From positions 1-26,899 of the forward strand of contig JACVRU010000005.1 of the NCBI GenBank assembly GCA_014534295.1: a stretch of 26,899 nucleotides of DNA, in the 5' to 3' direction. Positions 1 through 7,475 of this stretch are shown piece after piece; positions within the stretch are counted from its first letter, which is position 1; every line of letters starts with the position of its first letter. This DNA comes from Thermoleophilia bacterium. Its GTDB lineage: Bacteria; Actinomycetota; Thermoleophilia; Gaiellales; Gaiellaceae. Below the pieces are notes generated by a model. The model was not told the DNA's origin, made no database searches, and was given only the letters and a program-made list of their open reading frames with translations. The position numbers were made by a program, and so were the translations under genes.

Positions 1-618
1 CTCGTAGAGGAGGTGCTCGCGGAAGCTGTCCTGCCGGTACATCTCCAGCACGAGCCCGCCGAGGTCGCGCAGGCGCTCCTCGCGGTCGCGCAGGAGGAGC
101 CGGCGCTCTCGCCGCAGCTCGCTCGGCGGGGGCGCCGCCCGACGCCGCGGGCGCTGAGAAGCGGGTGCCGCAGGAGGCTCGGAGGCAGAAGGCTTCGCGC
201 GGCGGAAGAACGCCACGGCGGGGAGCGCGCGGCCGCAGTGCGTGCAGGCCGTGAGCGCCTCGCCGACCTGGCGTCCGCAGTTGGCGCAGAAGTGCGTTCC
301 CCAGAAGATCGGGGCGCCGCAGTCGCAGCGGGCCGCGGCCGGCCTCCGGGAGTCGAGGAGGAGCTCGATCTCGAGCAGGCGCTCCTCGATCTGCGCCACC
401 TCCGAGCAGCGCTCGAACAGCAGGTGCTCGCGGAAGCTGTCCTGCCGGTACATCTCCATCACGAGCCCCCCGAGGTCGTGGAGGCGTTCCTCCCGCGCGC
501 GCAGGAGGACCTTCCGCTCGCGGCGCAGGTCGGCGGGCGGCGGCGCGGCGCGGCGGCGGCCCCTCGGCCTCGGCTGCGGCGTTTCCTCGGGGTCCGTCGA
601 CCGGCGGAAGAGCGCCAT
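1..618 (-). CDS. Zinc-ribbon/helical protein made of two tandem copies; C-terminus outside window
   Basis: The minus strand is open from an ATG at 618 to the window edge (206 codons, no stop), so the gene is partial at its 3' end. Copy 1 starts MALFRR, has an Arg/Pro-rich linker, a charged helix (DLRRERKVLLRAREERLHDL), then GGLVMEMYRQDSFREHLLFE, a second helix, and a Cys-rich segment (CDCG, CANCG, CTHCG) that looks like a zinc ribbon. Copy 2 begins at about residue 135 with VAFFRR and repeats the same order, with GGLVLEMYRQDSFREHLLYE just inside the window. No enzymatic motif is visible and I do not recognise a named family; a zinc-binding structural or scaffold role is only a guess. A GTG at 214-216 aligns with the ATG of copy 1 but has no ribosome binding site, so I read one fused gene. 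A -10-like TACGCT lies 8 nt before the ATG. Confidence 0.75.
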   Translation of the reverse strand, partial: MALFRRSTDPEETPQPRPRGRRRAAPPPADLRRERKVLLRAREERLHDLGGLVMEMYRQDSFREHLLFERCSEVAQIEERLLEIELLLDSRRPAAARCDCGAPIFWGTHFCANCGRQVGEALTACTHCGRALPAVAFFRRAKPSASEPPAAPASQRPRRRAAPPPSELRRERRLLLRDREERLRDLGGLVLEMYRQDSFREHLLYE

Positions 619-626
619 TCCGGCGC

Positions 627-632
627 AGCGTA
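627..632 (-). promoter_or_regulatory. Candidate leaderless -10 (TACGCT) for the zinc-ribbon gene
   Basis: On the minus strand TACGCT (632 to 627) is followed by 8 nt and then the ATG at 618. It matches TANNNT and directly follows the TAG stop of the small membrane protein. The same hexamer precedes the response regulator at 13454. There is no convincing -35 and no experimental support. Confidence 0.4.
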
Positions 633-809
633 CTAGGCGCCGCGGCGAGCGGGTCTTCGCATCACGTAGACGACCGCGAGCACGATGCCGGCGGCCAGCA
701 CGATCGGGCCCACGACCAGGCCGGCCCACGGGATCACGAACAGGAACAGGATCCCCACGACGACGAGCGCGAGCGCTGCGGCAAGCATGGCGAGGCTCTT
801 CCCGCGCAC
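633..809 (-). CDS. Small membrane protein with two transmembrane helices (58 aa)
   Basis: The reading starts MRGKSLAMLAAALALVVVG and ends in the basic tail MRRPARRGA. It contains two hydrophobic stretches of about 18-20 residues separated by a short PWAGL turn, so a two-helix inner-membrane protein is expected. I chose the GTG at 809, which gives a short basic N-terminus and lies 10 nt after a TAGTTT hexamer; an in-frame ATG at 788 would give 51 residues. It sits between the aldehyde dehydrogenase stop (823) and the zinc-ribbon gene (ATG 618), all on the minus strand. It resembles the many uncharacterised small two-helix proteins of Actinobacteria; I cannot assign a function. Confidence 0.6.
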   Translation of the reverse strand: MRGKSLAMLAAALALVVVGILFLFVIPWAGLVVGPIVLAAGIVLAVVYVMRRPARRGA

Positions 810-819
810 CCGGGGCCGG

Positions 820-825
820 AAACTA
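820..825 (-). promoter_or_regulatory. Candidate -10 (TAGTTT) containing the ALDH stop codon
   Basis: The TAG stop of the aldehyde dehydrogenase (825 to 823) forms the first three bases of TAGTTT, a TANNNT match that lies 10 nt before the GTG at 809. If real, it gives the small membrane gene its own start point independent of the dehydrogenase. Confidence 0.3.
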
Positions 826-2244
826 CGGGAACCGGAGGACCACGAGCCGTTCCTCCGTGAGCTCGCGGACGGCGTACGCGGGGCCCTCGCGCGTGTTGCC
901 CGACTCCTTGACGCCGCCGTAGGGCATCTGGTCGCTGCGGAAGGTCGGCGCCTCGTTCACGGTGACGCCGCCGAACTCGAGCTCGTTGGCCGCGCGCAGC
1001 GCATTCGGGAGGCTCTCCGTGAAGATCCCCGCCTGGAGCCCGAACCGCGTCCCGTTGGCGCGCGCGATCGCCTCGTCGAGCGAGCCGACGCGGTTGACGA
1101 CGACGACGGGCCCGAAGACCTCCTCGCTGCACACCTTCGCCTCCTCAGACGCGTCGGCGAGGACCGTCGGCCGGATCAGGCCGTCCTCGACCTCGCCGCC
1201 GGCCAGCACCTCGGCGCCGGACTCGGCGACCCACGCCAGGATGCGCTCCCGCGCCTCCTCGTCGATCACCGGGCCGACGTCCGTCTCCTCGTCGGCGGGG
1301 TCGCCGAGCCTGAGCACCTCGACCCGGGGTAGGTAGGCGGCCACGAACGCGTCCCGGACGCGCTCGTGGACGTAGATCCGCTGGACGGAGATGCAGCTCT
1401 GGCCGGCGAAGGAGAAGGCGTTCGCGGCGAGCGCGTCCGCGGCCGCCTCGAGGTCGGCCGTCTCGTCGACGATCACGGGGGTCGAGTTCCCGAGCTCCAG
1501 GGCGACCCGCTTGCGCGGGGCCCGCTCGGCGAGCTTCCAGCCCACCGCCGCCGAGCCGGTGAACGAGATCAGCTTGACGCGCTGGTCCTCGACGAGCACG
1601 TCGCCGATCTCGACGCTCGGGCCGGCGACGACGTTCAGCCAGCCGGGCGGCAGGTCGGCCTCCTCCGCGAGCTCGGCGAGGAGGAGCGCGGACAGCGGCG
1701 TCTGCGAGGCCGGCTTGAGCACGACCGGGCAGCCGGCTGCGAGGGCGGGCGCGAGCTTGTGCGCGACGAGGTTGAGCGGGAAGTTGAAAGGCGAGATCGC
1801 GCCCACGATCCCGACCGGCCGGCGGAGTGTGAAGGCGAACTTCCCCTCGCCGGCCTGTGCGGCGTCCATCGGCACGACGTCGCCGGCGAGCGTGCGCGCC
1901 TCGACCGCCGAGAACGTGTACGTGGACATGGCGCGGCGCGCCTCGACCCGGGCGGCCTTCATCGGCTTGCCGGCCTCGGCGGAGATCAGGCGAGCGACCT
2001 CGTCGTGGCGGCGCCCGAGCGCGGCGGCGACCCGGACGAGGATCTCCGCGCGCTTGTGGGCCGGGAGCGGCTCGCGGAGCGCCGCCTCCGCGGCGTCGAG
2101 CGCGCGGCGCGTCTCCGCTGCGCTGCCCTTGGCCACCCGGCCGACCAGCTCGCCGGAGTAGGGCGAGCGGACCTCGATCCAGTCGCCCGTCTCGAGCCAC
2201 TCGCCCGCCACGAACAGCCGGCGGTCCGTCGCCGTTGTGGCCAC
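823..2244 (-). CDS. NAD(P)-dependent aldehyde dehydrogenase (473 aa)
   Basis: This soluble enzyme oxidises an aldehyde to the acid with NAD(P)+. The family signatures are in order: the cofactor-binding stretch SPFNFPLNLVAHKLAPAL with VVLKPAS, the FTGSAAVGWKLAE glycine motif, the general-base Glu250 in VALELGN, the catalytic Cys284 in AGQSCISVQR (34 residues later, the usual spacing), EEVFGPVV, and the C-terminal QMPYGGVKESGNTREG. The length is normal for the superfamily. The GTG at 2244 gives MATTATDRRLFVAGEW, a usual family start; the reading frame runs about 100 codons further upstream but that part is low-complexity and antisense to the cyclase gene. SCISVQR and the region around it resemble the lactaldehyde/glyceraldehyde-type subfamilies, but the substrate cannot be fixed. 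It diverges from the first cyclase gene, the two start codons being 28 bp apart. Confidence 0.93.
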   Translation of the reverse strand: MATTATDRRLFVAGEWLETGDWIEVRSPYSGELVGRVAKGSAAETRRALDAAEAALREPLPAHKRAEILVRVAAALGRRHDEVARLISAEAGKPMKAARVEARRAMSTYTFSAVEARTLAGDVVPMDAAQAGEGKFAFTLRRPVGIVGAISPFNFPLNLVAHKLAPALAAGCPVVLKPASQTPLSALLLAELAEEADLPPGWLNVVAGPSVEIGDVLVEDQRVKLISFTGSAAVGWKLAERAPRKRVALELGNSTPVIVDETADLEAAADALAANAFSFAGQSCISVQRIYVHERVRDAFVAAYLPRVEVLRLGDPADEETDVGPVIDEEARERILAWVAESGAEVLAGGEVEDGLIRPTVLADASEEAKVCSEEVFGPVVVVNRVGSLDEAIARANGTRFGLQAGIFTESLPNALRAANELEFGGVTVNEAPTFRSDQMPYGGVKESGNTREGPAYAVRELTEERLVVLRFP

Positions 2245-2272
2245 GGAGTGAGTGTAGTGGGACACTTCCGCC
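2245..2272. promoter_or_regulatory. Divergent promoter region between ALDH and cyclase A
   Basis: Only 28 bp separate two divergent GTG start codons. On the minus strand TACACT (2256 to 2251) is followed by 6 nt and the ALDH GTG. On the plus strand GACACT (2261-2266) is followed by 6 nt and the cyclase GTG. The hexamers lie within the inverted repeat AGTGT-N6-ACACT (2251-2266). With 6 nt to each start codon both messages would be leaderless, and the two polymerase footprints would clash. Confidence 0.5.
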
Positions 2273-3622
2273 GTGGAGCTCCCGGACGTCCGGTACGCTC
2301 GCAGCGGCGACGTCTCGATCGCATACCAGGTCGTGGGCGAGGGCCCGCTGGACCTCGTGTTCGTCCGCGGCTTCGCCGGAGACCTCCTCTCGGCGTGGGA
2401 GCAGCCGCGACTCGTCCGCTTCGTCCGCGACCTCGCCTCGTTCACGCGCGTCTTCCTCCTGGACAAACGCGGCACGGGCCTGTCGGACCGCGTCCGGGAC
2501 GTCCCCACGCTCGAGGCGCGCATGGACGACCTGCGAGCCGTCATGGACGACGCCGGCTCCGAGCGGGCGCTGCTCTGGACGGCTCAGGAGGGAGCGCGGC
2601 TCGCGGCCCTCTTCGCCGCGACGGCGCCGGAGCGCGTCTCCGGCCTCGTCCTCTTCGACCCGACCGCGAAGAGCCGGCCCGACGACGGGTACCCCTGGGC
2701 GCTCGACGACGCCGCGTGGCGACGGTTCCTCTCCGAGGTGCGGGACCGCTGGGGGACGACGTCGTACCTCGACGAGCGGCTCGCGGAGTGGGCGCCGACG
2801 CTCCGTACGGACCAGGACTTCCGCGGCTGGTTCGTCTCGCACATGCGTCGCGGCCTCAGCCCCGGCGCCGCCCTCGCGTTCTTCCGGATGACGCGCGACT
2901 CGGACGTCGCGGACGTGCTCCCCTCGGTGCGCGTGCCGGCGGTCGTGCTCGCGAGCCCGGAGAACCTGGACCCGGCCGAGTACTTCGCGAGTCGCCTTCC
3001 CGGGGCCCGGCTGGTCGAGCTCCCGCGCGACGTCGGGATCTATCACTGGGTGGACGACGACGCCGCCGAGCTCGCCATGCGGGAGACGCGGGCTCTGGTC
3101 GCGGCGATCGGCACGCCGCGCGCCGTCCCCGAGAGTGTCCTCGTCACCGTTCTGATGACGGACATCGTCGGCTCGACCGAGCGCGCGGCCGCGCTGCGAG
3201 ACGCGGCCTGGCGCGACCTGCTCGCCCGCCACCACGGCGTGGTCCGGCGCGAGCTGACGCGCTTCCGGGGGGAGGAGCGGGACACGGCCGGCGACGGCTT
3301 CTTCGCGACGTTCGACGGGCCCGCCAGGGCGATCCAATGCGCGCGGGCGGTCGTCGAGGGCGTGCGCGAGCTCGGGCTGGAGGTACGGGCGGGCCTCCAC
3401 ACCGGAGAGTGCGAGCTGCACGAAGGCAAGGTCACCGGGGTGGCGGTCTCGATCGGCGCGCGGGTCGCCTCGCTCGCGGCGCCCGGCGAGGTGCTCGTGA
3501 CGAGGACGGTCAAGGACCTCGTCGCCGGTTCCGAACTCGCCTTCGAGCCCCGCGGGGAACACGAGCTGAGGGGCGTGCCGGGCAGTTGGCCGATCTACGC
3601 GGTCCTGGAGGGTGGGGCGTGA
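2273..3622 (+). CDS. Alpha/beta-hydrolase-like domain fused to class III nucleotide cyclase, paralogue A (449 aa)
   Basis: Residues 1-280 have the fold signature of an alpha/beta hydrolase (YARSGDVSIAYQVVGEGPLDLV, LLDKRGTGLSDR, ARMDDLRAVMDDAG, FAATAPERVSGLVL). Residues 288-445 are a class III adenylate/guanylate cyclase domain: VLMTDIVGSTER with metal-ligand Asp297, DTAGDGFFATFDGPARAI with Asp341, AGLHTGE and the C-terminal GEVLVTRTVKDLVAGS. The enzyme would make cAMP or cGMP, with the hydrolase part as sensor. Two departures are visible: the nucleophile elbow reads TAQEG, with Gln105 where G-x-S-x-G needs Ser, and the transition-state Asn-x-x-x-Arg reads Ser393-IGA-Arg397. The hydrolase half is thus probably a ligand-binding pseudoenzyme. 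There is no membrane segment. The GTG start matches the start of paralogue B, which overlaps its stop codon. Confidence 0.85.
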   Translation: MELPDVRYARSGDVSIAYQVVGEGPLDLVFVRGFAGDLLSAWEQPRLVRFVRDLASFTRVFLLDKRGTGLSDRVRDVPTLEARMDDLRAVMDDAGSERALLWTAQEGARLAALFAATAPERVSGLVLFDPTAKSRPDDGYPWALDDAAWRRFLSEVRDRWGTTSYLDERLAEWAPTLRTDQDFRGWFVSHMRRGLSPGAALAFFRMTRDSDVADVLPSVRVPAVVLASPENLDPAEYFASRLPGARLVELPRDVGIYHWVDDDAAELAMRETRALVAAIGTPRAVPESVLVTVLMTDIVGSTERAAALRDAAWRDLLARHHGVVRRELTRFRGEERDTAGDGFFATFDGPARAIQCARAVVEGVRELGLEVRAGLHTGECELHEGKVTGVAVSIGARVASLAAPGEVLVTRTVKDLVAGSELAFEPRGEHELRGVPGSWPIYAVLEGGA

Positions 3623-4926
3623 AGTGGAAGGTCCCCGACGTCTCGTACGCCCGCAGCGGCGATGTCGCGATCGCCTACCAGGTCGTCGGCGAAGGGCCGG
3701 AGGACCTCGTGTTCCTGCCGTTCCTGGCGAACATCTACACCCTCTGGCTCCTGCGCCCGATGGGCGAGTTCCTGCGGAAGCTCGCCGAGCGGCGACGGCT
3801 GATCGTCGTCAACCCGCGCGGCGTCGGCCTCTCCGACCGGCCGCGCGGCTTCACGGTGGAGTCGCGAATGGACGACCTGCTCGCAGTGCTCGAGGCTGTC
3901 GGGAGCGATCGGCCCGCCGTGCTGGGCGTCGGGGAGGCCGCCGCGACCTGTGCCGTCTTCGCCGCGTCGTATCCCGAGAGCGTCTCCCGGCTCCTCCTCT
4001 TCGCCCCGTACGCCCGCGGCGCGGCGAGTGAGGAGGAGCGGCAGCAGGGCCTCGAGCGGATTCGCCGCGAGCGCGACCGGTGGGGCGAGCGAGGCCAGCT
4101 CGAGGAGATGGCGCGCCGGCTGAACCCTCAGTGGGCGGACGATCCCGAGTACCTGGAGTGGTTCGTGTGGCATCACCGGCTGACATCGAGTCCCGGCGCG
4201 ATGACGGAGTTCCGGCGCATGCAGCTCGAGCTCGACCTCACGGACGTCCTCCCTGCGATCCGCGTCCCGACGCTCGTGCTGGCGACCGAGCAGCTGGCGA
4301 CGGAGTCGGCCGAGGTCGCGGGACTCGTCCCGGGAGCCGTCCTCCTGCAACTGCCCCAGCAAGGGATGAACATCGGCACGGAGTTCGCGCGCGAGGCGAT
4401 CGAGGACTTCCTGTCCGGGGTCGCTCCGCGCAACATCCCGGACACCGTGCTGTCCACGGTTCTGTTCACCGACATCGTCGGCTCGACCGAGCGCGCGGCC
4501 GAACTCGGCGACCGAAGCTGGCGGGAGCTCTTGGAGCGCCACAACGAGCTCGTCCGACGGGAGCTCCAGCGCTACCGCGGCGTCGAGCTCGACACCGCGG
4601 GCGACGGCTTCTTCGCCAGCTTCGACGGGCCGGCGCGCGCGATCTCGTGCGCCAGGGCGATCGCCGAGGAGGTGCCGGCGCTTGACCTCCAGGTGCGCGC
4701 AGGCATCCATACCGGCGAGTGCGAGCGCGTCGGGGAGAAGCTGGCGGGCCTCGCCGTGAACGTCGGGGCGCGGGTGGCCGCGGCTGCCCAGGCGGGGGAG
4801 GTGCTCGTCACCGGGACGGTGCGAGACCTCGTCGCCGGCTCCGGGATCACCTTCGAAGCCCGCGGCGAGCGGGAGCTGAAGGGCATTCCGGGCACGTGGC
4901 CGATCTATGCTGTCTCCTGTGACTGA
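3619..4926 (+). CDS. Alpha/beta-hydrolase-like domain fused to class III nucleotide cyclase, paralogue B (435 aa)
   Basis: This is a full-length paralogue of the gene before it, alike from end to end. The GTG start overlaps the upstream TGA (GTGA) and is preceded by GGAGGGTGG at good spacing, so the two are translationally coupled. The hydrolase half (about 1-270) has lost the catalytic apparatus: the elbow is GVGEA, with Gly105 at the nucleophile position, and the region that should hold the catalytic His reads LPQQGMNIGTEFAREAIEDF, without histidine. The cyclase half keeps Asp285 (LFTDIVGSTER), Asp329 (TAGDGFFASF) and Asn381/Arg385 (LAVNVGARVA). It therefore looks like a more complete cyclase than paralogue A. 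Cyclases of this class act as dimers, and co-translation of two versions suggests a heterodimer, which is an inference. No membrane helix is present. A longer in-frame reading back to 1366 is antisense noise. Confidence 0.87.
   Translation: MKWKVPDVSYARSGDVAIAYQVVGEGPEDLVFLPFLANIYTLWLLRPMGEFLRKLAERRRLIVVNPRGVGLSDRPRGFTVESRMDDLLAVLEAVGSDRPAVLGVGEAAATCAVFAASYPESVSRLLLFAPYARGAASEEERQQGLERIRRERDRWGERGQLEEMARRLNPQWADDPEYLEWFVWHHRLTSSPGAMTEFRRMQLELDLTDVLPAIRVPTLVLATEQLATESAEVAGLVPGAVLLQLPQQGMNIGTEFAREAIEDFLSGVAPRNIPDTVLSTVLFTDIVGSTERAAELGDRSWRELLERHNELVRRELQRYRGVELDTAGDGFFASFDGPARAISCARAIAEEVPALDLQVRAGIHTGECERVGEKLAGLAVNVGARVAAAAQAGEVLVTGTVRDLVAGSGITFEARGERELKGIPGTWPIYAVSCD
4906..4911 (+). promoter_or_regulatory. 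Candidate leaderless -10 (TATGCT) for the thiolase, inside cyclase B
   Basis: TATGCT lies in the last codons of cyclase B and ends 7 nt before the GTG at 4919. It contains the alternative ATG (4907), so a message starting at the usual distance would begin at or next to the GTG. This supports the GTG as the true start and an internal promoter for the thiolase. Confidence 0.45.
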
Positions 4927-6070
4927 GGCCCTCATCGTCGACGCCGTCCGCAGTCCGATCGGGCGCCGAAACGGCACGCTGGCCACGATCCGCGGCGACC
5001 AGCTCTCCGCGCAGGTGCTCGACGCGCTCGTCGAGCGCAGCGGCGTCGATCCGGCGGAGGTCGAAGACGTCCAGTGGGGCTGCGTGACGCAGGTCGACGA
5101 GCAGGCCTGGAACATCGGGCGCAACGCCGCGCTGACCGCGGGGTGGCCGGAGAGCGTGTGCGGCACGACCGTCGACCGCCAGTGCGGGTCTTCGATGCAG
5201 ACGAACTTCAACGCGGCCGCCGCCGTCTGGTCCGGGCAGCTCGACGTCGTGATCTCGGGCGGCGTGGAGATGATGTCGCGCGTCCCGATGGGGTCGAACA
5301 ACGGCTCGATGGCGCCGGAGGTGCTGGAGCGCTTCGAGATCGTCCCGCAGGGGATCTCGGCCGAGTACATCGCCGAGCGCTGGGGGCTCTCGCGCGACCA
5401 GCTCGACGCGTACTCCTACGAGTCGCACATGCGGGCGGCGCGCGCGATCGACGAGGGCCGCTTCGAGCGAGAGATCGTGCCCATCGACCTTACGAACCCG
5501 CACGTGGGCGTCGTTTTCGACACCGACGAGGCGGTGCGCCGCGACACGACGCGGGAGAAGATGGCCGAGCTCCAGCCCGCCTTCCTCGAGGCCGGCAGGA
5601 TCACGGCAGGCAACTCGAGCCAGATCGTCGACGGCTCCGCCGCGGTGCTGGTCGCGTCGGAAGACGCGGTCGCGCGGCTGGGTCTGACGCCCCGCGGCCG
5701 CTTCGTGTCCTTCGGGCTGGCGGGCGTCGATCCGACGTTGATGCTGCACGGCAACCCGGAGGCGTGCCGGAAGGCGCTCGCGAGGGCGGGCCTGACCTGG
5801 GACGACATCGCCGTCGTCGAGGTCAACGAGGCCTTCGCCTCCGTCGTGCTCCAGTTCCTCGCGGACACGGGCCTCCACGAGCGCTGGGAGGCCGGCGACG
5901 TGAATCCGAACGGCGGCGGCATCTCGCTCGGCCATCCGCTCGGGGCGACCGGCGCGCGGATGACGGCGACGCTCCTCTCCGAGCTCGAGCGTCGGGACGC
6001 CCGCTACGGCGTGGCCTGCATGTGCATCGGCTTCGGCCAGGCGATCGCGGGGGTCGTCGAGCGGCTCTGA
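4919..6070 (+). CDS. Thiolase family acetyl-CoA C-acyltransferase (383 aa)
   Basis: The enzyme performs thiolytic cleavage of 3-ketoacyl-CoA (last step of beta-oxidation) or the reverse condensation. Visible catalytic elements are Cys89 in VDRQCGSS (acyl acceptor), His339 in GGGISLGHPLGATGARM, and Cys369 in CMCIGFGQAIAG, with VNEAFA between them. SGGVEMMSRVPMGSN is typical of the degradative thiolases. The last motif has GFG where many members have GGG. I chose the GTG at 4919, giving MTEALIVDAVRSPIGRRNG, the usual family start; it overlaps the end of cyclase B by 8 bp. An ATG four codons upstream (4907) is possible. With the 3-hydroxyacyl-CoA dehydrogenase downstream it forms the last two steps of a beta-oxidation or butyrate/hydroxybutyrate-type pathway; chain length cannot be told. 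Confidence 0.93.
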   Translation: MTEALIVDAVRSPIGRRNGTLATIRGDQLSAQVLDALVERSGVDPAEVEDVQWGCVTQVDEQAWNIGRNAALTAGWPESVCGTTVDRQCGSSMQTNFNAAAAVWSGQLDVVISGGVEMMSRVPMGSNNGSMAPEVLERFEIVPQGISAEYIAERWGLSRDQLDAYSYESHMRAARAIDEGRFEREIVPIDLTNPHVGVVFDTDEAVRRDTTREKMAELQPAFLEAGRITAGNSSQIVDGSAAVLVASEDAVARLGLTPRGRFVSFGLAGVDPTLMLHGNPEACRKALARAGLTWDDIAVVEVNEAFASVVLQFLADTGLHERWEAGDVNPNGGGISLGHPLGATGARMTATLLSELERRDARYGVACMCIGFGQAIAGVVERL

Positions 6071-6117
6071 CCGCCGGGTTTCCCGACCGGCGGGAGTGGG
6101 CAGCCGGGGACCAGGGC

Positions 6118-6585
6118 ATGCGCACACCGTTCGAGCTTCGGTTCGAGAAGGGTGATCCCGTCCGCGAGTACTGGCTCGCCCGCGGCGAGGGCTTCGCCGT
6201 GGAGAACCGCCGCGGCCGCGTGGTCGGGCAGGTGGTGGACGTCGTCGTCGACCCGCACGAGCAGCGTGTGATGAGCCTGGTCGTCCAGCGGGCGCGGGGC
6301 ACGGCCGAGCTGCCGACCGACGAGATCCAGGCCGTCGTCCCCTCTCGCGACACGTTCGTCCTCGACGGCGCGAGGGAGACGGCCCGCCGCCCGGAGCGCG
6401 CGCCCAGGCTCCGTGGCGAACTGCTCGCCCGCGCGAAGGCCTGGCTCGCGCCGAGGCTCCGGCGGACGGGCCTCGTCCTGCGGGCGACCGGCCGGCTGCT
6501 TCGGGACGCGGCGAGCGCGACGGCCCTGATGGTCCTCGGCATTGCGCGCGTGCTTGCCGGAGAGCTCCAGCGCAGACCGCGCTAG
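6118..6585 (+). CDS. PRC-barrel-like domain protein (155 aa)
   Basis: The N-terminal 85 residues (EYWLARGEGFAVENRRGR, VVGQVVDVVVDPHEQRVMSL, then TAELPTDEIQAVVPSRDTFVL) have the beta-rich pattern of a PRC-barrel, a small domain found in RimM, photosynthetic reaction-centre H subunits and many uncharacterised actinobacterial proteins. The rest (about 90-155) is basic and helical with a hydrophobic face (ALMVLGIARVLAGEL), perhaps membrane-associated. The ATG at 6118 is preceded by GGGGA at 7 nt, one of the few clear Shine-Dalgarno sequences here. It lies 47 bp after the thiolase and 26 bp before the hydroxyacyl-CoA dehydrogenase, so co-transcription with the thiolase is likely. No catalytic residues are evident; the function is unknown. 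Confidence 0.75.
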   Translation: MRTPFELRFEKGDPVREYWLARGEGFAVENRRGRVVGQVVDVVVDPHEQRVMSLVVQRARGTAELPTDEIQAVVPSRDTFVLDGARETARRPERAPRLRGELLARAKAWLAPRLRRTGLVLRATGRLLRDAASATALMVLGIARVLAGELQRRPR

Positions 6586-6605
6586 ACAGGCATCTAGCTT
6601 AGGAT
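6581..6605 (+). promoter_or_regulatory. Candidate promoter/operator for the hydroxyacyl-CoA dehydrogenase
   Basis: The perfect inverted repeat GCTAGA-N6-TCTAGC spans 6581-6598 and covers the TAG stop of the PRC-barrel gene. It is followed at 6600-6605 by TAGGAT, a TANNNT -10, ending 6 nt before the GTG at 6612, so the message would be leaderless. An inverted repeat just upstream of a -10 is typical of a repressor site; the alternative, a weak hairpin, is less likely given the modest G+C of its arms. Confidence 0.45.
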
Positions 6606-6611
6606 CGCGCC

Positions 6612-7471
<860 letters not shown>

Positions 7472-7475
<4 letters not shown>

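Noticed and set aside
1..216. Separate gene starting at GTG 216 for the second zinc-ribbon copy
   Set aside because: There is no stop codon between the copies, no Shine-Dalgarno and no -10 upstream of that GTG; a fused gene is simpler.
2245..2544. N-terminal extension of ALDH by 100 codons
   Set aside because: The extension is Ser/Arg-rich, has no family similarity and runs across the divergent cyclase gene; family length and the -10 at 2251-2256 support GTG 2244.
1145..3562. 805-codon open frame on the minus strand
   Set aside because: It is in a different frame from the real ALDH and antisense to cyclase A; the Arg-rich translation is a frame-shifted shadow of ALDH.
1366..3618. Long in-frame extension upstream of cyclase B (a 1186-codon open frame in all)
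   Set aside because: It is antisense to ALDH and out of frame with cyclase A, rich in Arg/Gly/Pro without any motif. The GTG at 3619 with GGAGGGTGG and the alignment with paralogue A fix the true start.
4907..4918. ATG 4907 as thiolase start
   Set aside because: It lies inside the candidate -10 TATGCT, and GTG 4919 gives the usual N-terminus MTEALIVDAVRSPIG. It remains possible if the gene is read only from the upstream message.
6581..6598. Intrinsic terminator after the PRC-barrel gene
   Set aside because: The 6-bp stem has only three G-C pairs and no U-tract, and it abuts a -10; an operator is the better reading.
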